Below are positions 8,989-17,322 of a DNA stretch of 45,000 bases, piece after piece. How positions within the stretch are numbered: the stretch's first letter is position 1; each line of letters begins with the position of its first letter. The stretch is taken from contig JANSXV010000009.1 of the NCBI GenBank assembly GCA_024742735.1, positions 1 through 45,000 of the forward strand, read 5' to 3'. A model generated the notes under the pieces. That model was given only the letters and a program-made list of their open reading frames with translations. It was not told where the DNA came from and did not search any database. Both the position numbers and the translations under genes were made by a program. Source of the DNA: Alphaproteobacteria bacterium. Lineage in GTDB: Bacteria > Pseudomonadota > Alphaproteobacteria > Caulobacterales > Maricaulaceae.

Positions 8989-11355
8989 ATGGGTCTGACA
9001 TTTGGATTTGGGATCTGGAATGCTGCCATCCGGCCCGCAGGCGGAGGCACGACGGTCCCCGGTCCGGGACCCGATGCGCTGACGCTGACGGAGTTCGGCC
9101 AGGACAATCTGGTCTTCGATACCGGAGCCGCCTTCGACCGCAATGCCGGCCGGGTGCCGCTGTCGGGGACGGCGAGCGCCGGGGCGGTGGTGCAGGCCCG
9201 CTTCGTCGAGGCCGGCGGCGCGGCCCATACCGGCTGGCAGGACGTTGCCACCGCGGACGGCACCGGCGCCTGGGAAGGTGCGCTCCAAGGTCCGCGCAGC
9301 CCCGAATGGCTGCGGGTCCAGGCCCGGCTGAAGGCAGCCCCGGCGGTGACGGCAGCGACCACGCGGGTCTGCGCGCTCGGCCATGTGATCGCGGTCATGG
9401 GACAGTCCGAGATCGACCGGGTGATGATCACCGGGGGCGGGGCCTATGAGGGGTCCATCGCCGATCCCGAACAGGTTCAGGTGGTGGTCGGCGCGGCCAG
9501 CTTTGCCGGCAACGGCAATCCCGGCAACAACGTCACCGGCTATGCCATCTCGCGCGGGTTTCTGGGCCAGATCGGGGCACCGGCGCCGAAACTGACCCAT
9601 GCCGCCGACATGATCCGGAAGGCGACCACCGACAAGGTGATGATCGTCGATCTGGCCCTGTCGGCGTCGGGCCGGTTCCAGCTTTCGGACGATGTCAGCG
9701 CCCGCCGCCGCTGGTCCGATTTCATCGACATGCTCGACGCTGCCGGTTGGCAGGAGGGCGTCCGCCCGGGTGTCATCGTCGATATGTGGACCAATGCGGA
9801 CAACCAGTTCGCCACCGATTTCATCGCGGCCTACAAGCCTTTCTACACCGGCAAGACGGCGGATGGCGCCGATTATGTGCCGGGCACGCCCTATGAGGTC
9901 GAGACCTTTCCCGGCACGCCGGGCACCGACGATCTGACCATCAAGCATGACCATGTCCTGTTCGACCTGACCGGGCGCGGACTGGGCCTGTTCGATGCGG
10001 CCGAGACCCGCATCGCGCTCTGCCATCACCGCTACGACCCGATCCTCGATCTCGACGGGGCCCTGGTCTCCACCGGCAACATCGCGGTCACCGACATGTG
10101 GGGACAGGAGATCCTGCGCGAGACCTTCTTCGGCACCATGCTGGGGGACAGCGATTTCGCGCAGATCATGGTCCGCGGCACCGAGCCTCTGAACTACGAG
10201 AACGGGACCGACACCAGTGGCATCTGGGGCGATGTCATCCATCCCGGCCAGGGGCCGGACGGGCTGCAGCTCTTTGCGCGCCACCTGGCCCATGCCGGCC
10301 TGCGCGCCCTGAAGCTCGTGCCGGACACCGTGCCGGAATTCGACAGTGCCAGCTTCGACAGCGCCGGGGCCCATGCCGATTTCTCGTGGAGCGGCGGGCC
10401 GGTCACAACGACGCGCAAGCTGCGCGGCATCGCCGATCTGGACGGATCGCAACCCCATTGGACGGATGTCTTCGGGTTCGAGTTCAACGGTCGGCCGGTC
10501 GAGCGCGCCGAGCTGCAGGGGGACGGATCGGTCCGGGTCCATGTGCCGGCCGGGGCCGGCTCCGGTCCGGGCGGGGTGGCCGACTGGTCGAAGGACCGGT
10601 TCTTCTTCGGCCGCGGCGGGGCGACCGGCTTCGTGAAGGAACAGGACGATCCGCTGAACCGGGGCTGGATGAACTATCCGGTGATCGACGCCGATGCGGC
10701 AGGCGTGCCGGGGCTCTATGACGACACGCTGGTCTCGGCGGGGGGCATCGCGGTGCGTCCGCTGCCGTCGGATAGTGTCATGGCGCCGGCGGCCTACCGG
10801 GCGGCGGCCGTCGCGACCCGCGGCGTGCGCTTCACCGATCCCCAGGGGATCCGGGACGCGGCAGGCGGTGTCCTTGCCACCCAGGTCCGTGCCGAATGGC
10901 GCGGGGCGCTGCTGTCCACCCAGGACCCGGTGACGCTCTTCAGCGTCGGTACCCGCTTTACCGTCATCGTCAGCCGCGGGCTGCAGCTACGGGTCGCCTT
11001 CTGGGCCGGCGGCGGCAGCCAGCAATCCGACGGGGTCGCGCTCGTCCCCCGGGTGCGCGCGGATGTCGTGGTTACGGCCGATCTGGTGGCCAACAGCTGC
11101 AGCGTGACGGTGGATGGCCAGAGCGTCCTGACCCATACGATCAACGGCACGCGCAACAGCTTCGTCAATACCGACAAGCTCTCGTTCCTGGGCCAGCCGG
11201 GCGGGCAGACGGCCGCGTTCGAGTTCGAGCGTGCCGCAGTCTGGATCAACGATCTCGCCGGGACCGGCGCGCCCTACAAGGACCTGCGCGGCTCTGATGG
11301 GGCCGCCGCGCTCAACGCCGATCCCTGGCGTGTGGGGGACGGCACGGTCACCTGA
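8989..11355 (+). CDS. SGNH-type hydrolase with beta-sandwich N-terminus and LamG-like C-terminus
   Basis: A 788-residue protein. An N-terminal beta-sandwich region (30-125) precedes an SGNH/GDSL-like catalytic domain: nucleophile block VMGQSEID with Ser140, and the closing block GDVIHPGQ with Asp415 and His418 in the D-x-x-H spacing of SGNH enzymes. The GQS form resembles sialate O-acetylesterases and related carbohydrate esterases. The C-terminal ~140 residues (about 640-780) look like a concanavalin/LamG carbohydrate-binding fold. No signal peptide or RTX repeat is visible, the same puzzle as for the divergent neighbour. Probable role: removing acyl or other ester groups from the extracellular polysaccharide (inference). 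It converges on the fucosyltransferase gene with a 44-bp gap holding a strong hairpin. Confidence 0.75.
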   Translation: MGLTFGFGIWNAAIRPAGGGTTVPGPGPDALTLTEFGQDNLVFDTGAAFDRNAGRVPLSGTASAGAVVQARFVEAGGAAHTGWQDVATADGTGAWEGALQGPRSPEWLRVQARLKAAPAVTAATTRVCALGHVIAVMGQSEIDRVMITGGGAYEGSIADPEQVQVVVGAASFAGNGNPGNNVTGYAISRGFLGQIGAPAPKLTHAADMIRKATTDKVMIVDLALSASGRFQLSDDVSARRRWSDFIDMLDAAGWQEGVRPGVIVDMWTNADNQFATDFIAAYKPFYTGKTADGADYVPGTPYEVETFPGTPGTDDLTIKHDHVLFDLTGRGLGLFDAAETRIALCHHRYDPILDLDGALVSTGNIAVTDMWGQEILRETFFGTMLGDSDFAQIMVRGTEPLNYENGTDTSGIWGDVIHPGQGPDGLQLFARHLAHAGLRALKLVPDTVPEFDSASFDSAGAHADFSWSGGPVTTTRKLRGIADLDGSQPHWTDVFGFEFNGRPVERAELQGDGSVRVHVPAGAGSGPGGVADWSKDRFFFGRGGATGFVKEQDDPLNRGWMNYPVIDADAAGVPGLYDDTLVSAGGIAVRPLPSDSVMAPAAYRAAAVATRGVRFTDPQGIRDAAGGVLATQVRAEWRGALLSTQDPVTLFSVGTRFTVIVSRGLQLRVAFWAGGGSQQSDGVALVPRVRADVVVTADLVANSCSVTVDGQSVLTHTINGTRNSFVNTDKLSFLGQPGGQTAAFEFERAAVWINDLAGTGAPYKDLRGSDGAAALNADPWRVGDGTVT

Positions 11356-11369
11356 GAGCCGGTCCGCCC

Positions 11370-11395
11370 CCGGCCGCGCGCGATGGCGCGGCCGG
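11370..11395. terminator. Strong hairpin between convergent genes (possible bidirectional terminator)
   Basis: CCGGCCGCGC and GCGCGGCCGG form a perfect 10-bp stem with a 6-nt loop in the 44 bp between the 3' ends of the SGNH and fucosyltransferase genes. There is no T-tract on either side, so it may slow or stop transcription only together with other factors, or protect mRNA ends. Confidence 0.4.
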
Positions 11396-11399
11396 CGCC

Positions 11400-12389
11400 C
11401 TAGAGGTAATCCTGCACGAAGCGCTTGGCCATGATCCTGGGGCTGAAGCGGTCGACATTGACCAGCCGGTCGGCGGGCAGCCCGCCGATCAGCGCCGAGG
11501 TCCCCGAGAAGGTCGAGTTGCGCGAATAGATCAGCCAGTCGCACGCCCCGAGCGCCCACATGTCGATCATCGCGTTCTCGGCCTCGACCACCGGATCGAC
11601 GCTGTCATGGAGCAGATGCAGCCGGCCGCCATCCTCGGGCAGGTATTTCTCGGTCACATGGAGATTGCCGAAGGTCGCGCGGATATCCTCCTGCGCCTCG
11701 AAGCTGTCGGTGGCCAGAAAGATCGGCGCGTCGGGCATCTTGGCGCGCAGCCGCGTCAGCCCGGCCTTCACCTTGTCCAACGGGCCGGCCATGTCGGTAT
11801 AGCGCAGATGGGCCCCGATCACCGGCCTTTCGAGCCCGGCGAAGACCGCGTCCACCGCCCGCTGCACCCGGTCGTTGGGTGAAAAATAGCGGGTGAGATA
11901 ATCGCAGACGATTTCGGTCCGGCTGCGCCCGGCAAAGCGCGCGTCCCGCGCCATCAGGCGGCGCAGGCGTGGCACCTTGGGCACATAGGACCAGAAGACC
12001 GCCACGTCGGCATCGTGATCGGTCCGGGTGATGTCGATGCAGGATTTGCGGTAGACCAGCGCGCCGTTGTGCTCGCCTTCGACGATCTTGACGGGATGCT
12101 CGGCCATCCGCCCCTGCCATTTTGCCGGGGCCACGTCGGGGCGGGCATCGAAGAGCGCCGGGTCGGGCATGTCGGGTGCTGTGAAGAGCAGCGGATAGGC
12201 GTTGACGCCCGGGGCCGCATAGATCCCGTCGCGCCAGTCGATGACCGGCACCCGGCCGCAGAGATCGGCATAGATCAGCCCGGTGACGGCCGAGAGCATC
12301 CGGTTGCCCAGACCCCCCTTGGCCTTGATCAGCAGCACCCGGTCCGGCACGGGCGCGGCTGGGGGCGGTGCGGCGGCGGGCTCAGCCAT
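11400..12389 (-). CDS. NodZ-like (GT23) fucosyltransferase
   Basis: A 329-residue protein resembling NodZ-type alpha-1,6-fucosyltransferases, which use GDP-L-fucose. The key features are KGGLGNRML (24-32) at the N-terminus, [10 protein letters not shown] (191-200), which matches the HxRxTD donor-binding motif, and a C-terminal stretch [13 protein letters not shown] that is typical for the family. The first 15 residues are Ala/Pro-rich and may be dispensable. It overlaps gmd by 8 bp, so the enzyme making the GDP-sugar precursor and the enzyme using the final sugar are translationally linked. Predicted to transfer L-fucose to the lipid-linked repeat unit in the cytoplasm; the acceptor is unknown. 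Another 6-deoxyhexose donor derived from the Gmd product is possible but less likely because GDP-fucose synthase is also present. Confidence 0.82.
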   Translation of the reverse strand: MAEPAAAPPPAAPVPDRVLLIKAKGGLGNRMLSAVTGLIYADLCGRVPVIDWRDGIYAAPGVNAYPLLFTAPDMPDPALFDARPDVAPAKWQGRMAEHPVKIVEGEHNGALVYRKSCIDITRTDHDADVAVFWSYVPKVPRLRRLMARDARFAGRSRTEIVCDYLTRYFSPNDRVQRAVDAVFAGLERPVIGAHLRYTDMAGPLDKVKAGLTRLRAKMPDAPIFLATDSFEAQEDIRATFGNLHVTEKYLPEDGGRLHLLHDSVDPVVEAENAMIDMWALGACDWLIYSRNSTFSGTSALIGGLPADRLVNVDRFSPRIMAKRFVQDYL

Positions 12390-13446
12390 GGCGGTCGCGC
12401 CGGGTCCGCTCGGCCTCGATCACACCGATATCGGCGGCGACCATCTCGGCGACCATCTCGGGCAGGGTATAGGTGTGCGTCCAGCCCAGTTTCTCGCGCG
12501 CCTTGGTCGGATCGCCGATCAGCAGATCGACCTCGGTGGGCCGGAAATAGCTCGGATCGACCTCGACCAGCAGATCGCCGGTCTCGGCATTGTAGCCCTT
12601 TTCCTCGACCCCCTCGCCGCGCCAGTCCATCTTGATCTGCACCTCGGCGAAGGCGGCATCGACGAAGCTGCGCACGGTATGGGTCTCGCCGGTGGCCAGC
12701 ACGTAATCGTCGCCCTCGTCGGCCTGCAGGATGCGCCACATGCCCTCGACATAATCCTTGGCATGGCCCCAGTCGCGCCGCGCGTCGAGATTGCCCAGAT
12801 AGAGCCGGTCCTGCAGCCCCAGATGCATCGCCGCCACGGCGCGGGTGATCTTGCGGGTGACGAAGGTTTCGCCCCTGAGCGGGCTTTCATGGTTGAACAG
12901 GATCCCGTTGGAGGCGTGGATGCCATAGGCCTCGCGGTAATTCACCGTGATCCAGTAGCCATAGAGCTTGGCCGCCGCATAGGGCGAGCGCGGATAGAAG
13001 GGCGTGTCCTCCTTCTGGGGGACCGCCTGGACCAGCCCGTAGAGCTCCGAAGTGGAAGCCTGGTAGAAGCGGCAGGTCTTTTCCATGCCCAGGATCCGCA
13101 ATGCCTCGAGAATGCGCAGGGTGCCTATCGCATCTGCATTGGCGGTATATTCCGGCGTGTCGAAACTGACCTGAACATGGGACTGCGCGGCGAGGTTGTA
13201 GATCTCGTCGGGCTGCACCTCCTGAATGATTCGGATCAGGTTGGTGCTGTCGGTCATGTCCCCGTAATGCATGCGGAACCGGACGTCTTTCTGGTGCGGG
13301 TCCTGGTAGAGGTGATCGACTCGTGCCGAGTTGAAGGACGAGGACCGGCGTTTGATGCCGTGAACGTCGTAGCCCTTTTCGAGAAGCAGCTCGGACAGAT
13401 AGGCTCCGTCCTGACCGGTGACGCCGGTGATGAGTGCGCGTTTCAA
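12382..13446 (-). CDS. gmd: GDP-mannose 4,6-dehydratase
   Basis: Converts GDP-D-mannose to GDP-4-keto-6-deoxy-D-mannose, the first committed step to GDP-L-fucose. The 354-residue short-chain dehydrogenase shows the NAD(P) motif [10 protein letters not shown] near the N-terminus, the catalytic [12 protein letters not shown] (YxxxK) and [14 protein letters not shown], all diagnostic for Gmd. The start is chosen as TTG at 13446, giving the family-typical MKRALITG; AGGAAGG lies about 10 bp upstream, and the longer in-frame extension back to 13578 has no homology-like character. The overlap with the fucosyltransferase gene indicates a shared transcript. GDP-fucose synthase (32911-33861) completes the pathway elsewhere on the plasmid. 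Confidence 0.95.
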   Translation of the reverse strand: MKRALITGVTGQDGAYLSELLLEKGYDVHGIKRRSSSFNSARVDHLYQDPHQKDVRFRMHYGDMTDSTNLIRIIQEVQPDEIYNLAAQSHVQVSFDTPEYTANADAIGTLRILEALRILGMEKTCRFYQASTSELYGLVQAVPQKEDTPFYPRSPYAAAKLYGYWITVNYREAYGIHASNGILFNHESPLRGETFVTRKITRAVAAMHLGLQDRLYLGNLDARRDWGHAKDYVEGMWRILQADEGDDYVLATGETHTVRSFVDAAFAEVQIKMDWRGEGVEEKGYNAETGDLLVEVDPSYFRPTEVDLLIGDPTKAREKLGWTHTYTLPEMVAEMVAADIGVIEAERTRRDRHG

Positions 13447-13604
13447 GATCGTTACGCCTTCCTGACTATGTACCACCCACGTCTCTCGCGCAGCAGGCGC
13501 CAAGCCGTCAATGTGATATCGAAACGCAGCCCCGGCGTTGTGCTGCATTGTCTCCATGTTCTGCCGCGGGCCCGGCACCGGCGGACGGGGTCACCAGGGC
13601 CGCC

Positions 13605-15389
13605 TCACCAGGGGTCTGATACCCAGCCCCAGTCCACCGGGTCGTCGCCGGGCTCTGTGGCCACCGCACCGGTCCCGGGCGGCACCCGCCCCGGCTTTGG
13701 CCGGGCCAGGGCCACCGCATCCTGGGGTGTTCCCGGCATCAGCGTCGGACCCGGAAGGGCCGCGAAATACCGGCCCGCATCCTGGCCGCGCGGGCGCAGC
13801 AGGACATTGGCGGACTGTTCCGCCCCGCTCTTGCGGGCGGGCGGGCCGCCGGAGATGGTGTTGTGCACGGCCAGATCGCGGCCGTTCTGCAGCACCACGC
13901 GGCTGGTCGGAAAGCGCATATTCACCCCATCCAGCACGGTGTTGGCCTGACCATCGCCGTCGCGGTCCCCGGGCAGCGGCTGCAGGAAGGTGTTCTGCAT
14001 CACCGTGATGCCCCGGTTGTCGGCGTCGCGGAAGGACACCGCCGCCGGGGCGGTCACCCACAGGATATTGTGACGGATCTCGACATCCTCGAACCCGGCC
14101 CCGTCGGGCAGACTGTTGGTGAAGATACCCTGCATGGCCGGCAGGGACGGGGCGGCCTTCCAGATGCCGGGCCGCTTCGGATCGCAAGTCAGCCGGACGG
14201 TCTGCCAGGGCCGGGTCAGGGCGATTTCGTGGCGGTGGGATTGTCCTTCGGCCAGCCGGTCGCCGGGGTGCGGCACCAGGCGCAGCGGCGCCGTCCCGCC
14301 GCCCTCATACGTCCCGTCGCGCTGCACGCCGATCAGGATGCGCTCCTGGGTGCAGGCGGCGGGGGGCAGTTCGCTGATGCCGGCGCCCTGCAGGATATGG
14401 AAGGCCCGGTCGCCCTCGGGCAGGCGCGCAGGCGGGGCCGAGGGCACGCGCGGGCGCACCCCGGTCGGCCGGCCGGGCTGCCACATGCCCACCCCGGGAA
14501 AGGCAAGGTTCTCGGCGATGGTAAGACCGCGGATCGAACAGCTTACGCCGGAGCTGGCGAACATGTGGATCACGTCCGGATGCAGCCGGTTGTTGGCCCA
14601 GTGGTCATAGACCATGTTGCGGGTGACCGTGACGCCTTCGGTATCGCTGCAGCCGCCGGGATGGACCTGGGGCGAGATCCGCAGCATATCCCCCCAGCTG
14701 TGGCGCATCCGGTTGCCGGTCACGGTGATGCCGGTGCCGCCGACGATGATGCCGTTGACCAGCCGCTCCAGCCGGCTGTCGCGGATGGTGACATTGCGCA
14801 GGCGCAGCCCGTTGATGCCGGTGAGGTTGCGCTCCAGCTCGGGCGCGCCCAGCCGGGCCTCGCCGAGCGAGCCACGCACCGTGAGACGCTCCAGCGTGAC
14901 ATTGCGGGTGATCCCGCCCACGCCCATCGCCACGCCGTAGCGATGGCCGCGGAACCCGGTCTCCCCCGGCGGCACTTCCGGCACATCGTCGAGCACGAAG
15001 ACCAGGTCGCGCAGGATCGCATCGCCGTTTTCGCCGCCCTCCGGGCCGGAGGCAAAGACCCAGCGGGTCAGCACCGGCGGGTCGGCGGGGTCGGCGGCCT
15101 CGAAGATGATCGGGCGGGCGGGGTCGAGCCCGGTGAACGCCGCGCGGAAATCCGGCGTCTTGAGATCATAGCGCCCCGCAGCAAGGCAGACCCGGAGGCC
15201 GGATTTCGCGTCCGCCGGCAGGGCCAGCACCGCGCGCAGTTCGGCGGTGCCGGACACCGGATGGCACGGCGGCTGGGAGGCGGCCGCCGGGACGGGGGCC
15301 GCCCCGGCCAACAGCAGGCTGGCGGCCAGAATCCCGAAGACAGGCATACATCTGCGCCGTGTCAAAATCCGTGTCATGCTCAATATCAT
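13605..15389 (-). CDS. Exported right-handed beta-helix protein
   Basis: A predicted 594-residue protein with a Sec-type signal peptide (basic TRRR, then GILAASLLLAGAAPVPAAA), so it is periplasmic or extracellular. The mature part is a parallel beta-helix with many N-x-T/I-V turn repeats (NVTLERLTV, NVTIRD, GITVTGN). It contains LHPDVIHMF (269-277) and QGIFTNS, which align with HPDMIQYW and TQSIF of the two other beta-helix proteins here. The start is uncertain: ATG at 15389 or 15377 both precede the signal peptide; neither has an ideal ribosome site. It lies between gmd and galE in a minus-strand polysaccharide run, which suggests a lyase, epimerase or assembly-associated enzyme acting on the polymer in the periplasm. 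Specific activity unknown. Confidence 0.72.
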   Translation of the reverse strand: MILSMTRILTRRRCMPVFGILAASLLLAGAAPVPAAASQPPCHPVSGTAELRAVLALPADAKSGLRVCLAAGRYDLKTPDFRAAFTGLDPARPIIFEAADPADPPVLTRWVFASGPEGGENGDAILRDLVFVLDDVPEVPPGETGFRGHRYGVAMGVGGITRNVTLERLTVRGSLGEARLGAPELERNLTGINGLRLRNVTIRDSRLERLVNGIIVGGTGITVTGNRMRHSWGDMLRISPQVHPGGCSDTEGVTVTRNMVYDHWANNRLHPDVIHMFASSGVSCSIRGLTIAENLAFPGVGMWQPGRPTGVRPRVPSAPPARLPEGDRAFHILQGAGISELPPAACTQERILIGVQRDGTYEGGGTAPLRLVPHPGDRLAEGQSHRHEIALTRPWQTVRLTCDPKRPGIWKAAPSLPAMQGIFTNSLPDGAGFEDVEIRHNILWVTAPAAVSFRDADNRGITVMQNTFLQPLPGDRDGDGQANTVLDGVNMRFPTSRVVLQNGRDLAVHNTISGGPPARKSGAEQSANVLLRPRGQDAGRYFAALPGPTLMPGTPQDAVALARPKPGRVPPGTGAVATEPGDDPVDWGWVSDPW

Positions 15390-15564
15390 CCTGTCTGGCC
15401 CATCTGTCCGGCCATATGGGTGTGACCTCCCTGGAGTCGCGGCCAGCATGCCGGGCAGGGCGGCGCGAGGACAGAGAGGATCGCCCACATCCCGTTGCGT
15501 TTGCGTAAAACCGCCGTGAGCATGGACCGGCCCCGCGCCGCCCGCATCCCGGGCGCGGAGGGCC

Positions 15565-16569
15565 TCAGCGCGCGTAGCCGGGCCTCTGGTGCCAGGCCCA
15601 GGCGGTGGAGATCATCTCTTCCAGCGTCGAATGGCGCGGCTGCCAGCCCAGGGTCTCGGCGGCCCGGCGCGAGCCCGATACCAGCGCGGCGCAATCGCCC
15701 GCCCGGCGCGGCCCGTCCTCGGCCGGCACGGCCTCGCCGGTGACACGGGCCACCGCCTCGACCACCTCGCGCACCGAAAACCCCCGCCCGGTGCCCAGAT
15801 TGAAGGCCGCCGGCGCGCCGCCCCTGAGCAGATACTCGAGGCCCAGCAGATGCGCCGCAATCAGATCGGTGACATGGACATAGTCGCGCACGCAGGTGCC
15901 GTCGGGGGTCGGATAATCCTGGCCGAAGACCGTCAGCCGGTCGCGCCGCCCGCGCACCGCATCCAGCGCCAGCGGAATGAGATGCGTCTCGGGGCGGTGG
16001 AACTCGCCGATGCGCGCGCCCGGATCGGCGCCCGCGACATTGAAATAGCGAAAGAAGACATGGGCCAGATCCGGCCCCGGCCCCGCCCTCGTCATGGCGG
16101 CGAAATTGGCGATCATGTCCTCGACGGCCCGTTTGGAGGCGCCATAGGCGTTGAGCGGCCGCTGCGGGCAGGTCTCGTCCAGCATCACCCCGTCCTGCTC
16201 GCCATAGGTGGCGCAGGTCGAGGAAAACACCAGATGGCGCACGCCATGGGCCGCCATCGCCTGGAGCAGCCGCAGCGAGCCGGTCAGGTTGTTGTCCCAG
16301 TAGAGCCCCGGGTCGGTCGAGGCCTCGCCGACATTGCTCAGCGCCGCGAAATGCATCACCGCCACCGGTGCATGGCGGGCCATCACCGCATCCAGCCGGT
16401 CGGCATCGCGCAGATCGCCTTCCTCGAGCGGGCCGAACTGCACCGCCTCCCGCCAGCCGGTGACGAAACTGTCGTAGGTGACGGGGACATAGCCGGCCTC
16501 GGCCAGGGCCTTGCAGGCATGGGAGCCGATATAGCCGGCCCCGCCGGTGACCAGAACGCTGTCGCCCAT
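15565..16569 (-). CDS. galE: UDP-glucose 4-epimerase
   Basis: Interconverts UDP-glucose and UDP-galactose, supplying UDP-Gal for the polymer. The 334-residue extended short-chain dehydrogenase shows TGGAGYIGSHA near the N-terminus, SSTCATYGE, the catalytic YGASK and RDYVHVTDL. The ATG at 16569 is chosen because GAAGAGG lies 9 bp upstream; a TTG six codons earlier overlaps that site. The gene is followed by the exported beta-helix protein and preceded by the resolvase, all on the minus strand. UDP-GlcNAc or UDP-xylose epimerase activity cannot be excluded from sequence alone. Confidence 0.92.
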   Translation of the reverse strand: MGDSVLVTGGAGYIGSHACKALAEAGYVPVTYDSFVTGWREAVQFGPLEEGDLRDADRLDAVMARHAPVAVMHFAALSNVGEASTDPGLYWDNNLTGSLRLLQAMAAHGVRHLVFSSTCATYGEQDGVMLDETCPQRPLNAYGASKRAVEDMIANFAAMTRAGPGPDLAHVFFRYFNVAGADPGARIGEFHRPETHLIPLALDAVRGRRDRLTVFGQDYPTPDGTCVRDYVHVTDLIAAHLLGLEYLLRGGAPAAFNLGTGRGFSVREVVEAVARVTGEAVPAEDGPRRAGDCAALVSGSRRAAETLGWQPRHSTLEEMISTAWAWHQRPGYAR

Positions 16570-16638
16570 CGCAATACACCTCTTCAACCCGCGAACCGCC
16601 GCATATCTAGCATGCCGCCGCCGTTTGGGACCACAATG

Positions 16639-17178
16639 CTAGGCGCGGCGCACGGTTTTCACGCTGACCCGGAAGAGCTGGGCGATCTCGGTCAGCCGCC
16701 GGCCCTCGTCGTCGCGCATCCGGCGCACTTCGGCCTTCTGCGCCGGTGACAGCGCGGGGGGGCGCCCGCCCACCCGGCCGCGTTTCCGGGCAGCCTCCAG
16801 CCCCTCGCGCGTGCGCTCCGAGATCCGCTCGCGCTCGAACTGGGCGATGGAGGCGAAGACATGGAAGACCAGCCGCCCGGCCGGCGTGGTGGTGTCGATA
16901 TCCTCGGCCAGCGACCGGAATCCCGCGCCGCGGTCGCCGATCGCCTCGACGATCTCGAGCAGATCCTTCAGCGAGCGCGCCAGCCGGTCATATTTGGTGA
17001 CGGTGACGACATCGCCGGGCCGCAGCTGATCGAGCATCCGGTCGAGCTCGGGGCGCGCCCGCGTCGACCCGCTGATCCGGTCGGCAAAGAGCCGCGCCGC
17101 CCCGGCCGCGCTCAGCGCGTCGGTCTGGGCATCGAGGCTCTGGTCGTCGGTCGAGACGCGGGCATAGCCGAGGATCAT
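16639..17178 (-). CDS. Serine recombinase (resolvase/invertase family)
   Basis: A 179-residue small serine recombinase. The catalytic domain begins ILGYARVSTDDQ with the nucleophilic serine in ARVST; SGSTRARPEL, KYDRLARS and the long E-helix region TPAGRLVFHVFASIAQFERE follow, then a C-terminal helix-turn-helix (TEIAQLFRVSVKTVRRA). This is the full-length resolvase architecture. On a low-copy plasmid it most probably resolves multimers; a role as a transposon remnant or invertase is the alternative. The start is uncertain: ATG at 17178 gives the family-typical N-terminus but lacks a good ribosome site; an in-frame ATG at 17241 adds 21 residues. The upstream 17179-17322 gap contains nested dyads suited to a res site. 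No transposase or inverted-repeat ends were seen. Confidence 0.88.
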   Translation of the reverse strand: MILGYARVSTDDQSLDAQTDALSAAGAARLFADRISGSTRARPELDRMLDQLRPGDVVTVTKYDRLARSLKDLLEIVEAIGDRGAGFRSLAEDIDTTTPAGRLVFHVFASIAQFERERISERTREGLEAARKRGRVGGRPPALSPAQKAEVRRMRDDEGRRLTEIAQLFRVSVKTVRRA

Positions 17179-17230
17179 GGGGGGAGACGTGCCGAAAACC
17201 TCCCAAAACCGCAAGGGTTTTGTCTCGGGG

Positions 17231-17286
17231 GTTTTGTCCATGCCAAGGCATTGGTTTCGCGTGGCGGGCCGCGACGGGACAAAAAC
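17231..17286. promoter_or_regulatory. Nested inverted repeats upstream of the resolvase (candidate res site/operator)
   Basis: GTTTTGTCC (17231-17239) and GGGACAAAAAC (17276-17286) form an imperfect outer dyad; directly inside is the short inverted repeat ATGCC-AA-GGCAT (17240-17251). GGGTTTTGTC also occurs just before (about 17215-17224) in direct orientation. The arrangement lies about 50-110 bp upstream of the recombinase start, where res sites of plasmid resolvases usually lie. Assignment is by position only. Confidence 0.35.
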
Positions 17287-17322
17287 GACCGTTTGTTGTC
17301 CGGGATCCGGCGGCGCCGGGGG

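Noticed and set aside
12283-13950. Plus-strand frame of ~555 codons opposite gmd
   Set aside because: Antisense shadow of a highly conserved dehydratase gene.
13863-15425. Plus-strand frame of ~520 codons opposite the exported beta-helix gene
   Set aside because: Antisense shadow; no motif, and the opposite strand encodes a signal peptide and beta-helix repeats.
16639-17178. Serine recombinase as part of a transposon
   Set aside because: No transposase, no terminal inverted repeats and no target duplication were found; dimer resolution is the simpler reading.
17254-17262. GTTTCGCGT as a fifth parS site
   Set aside because: Only a half-site; the second arm is missing.
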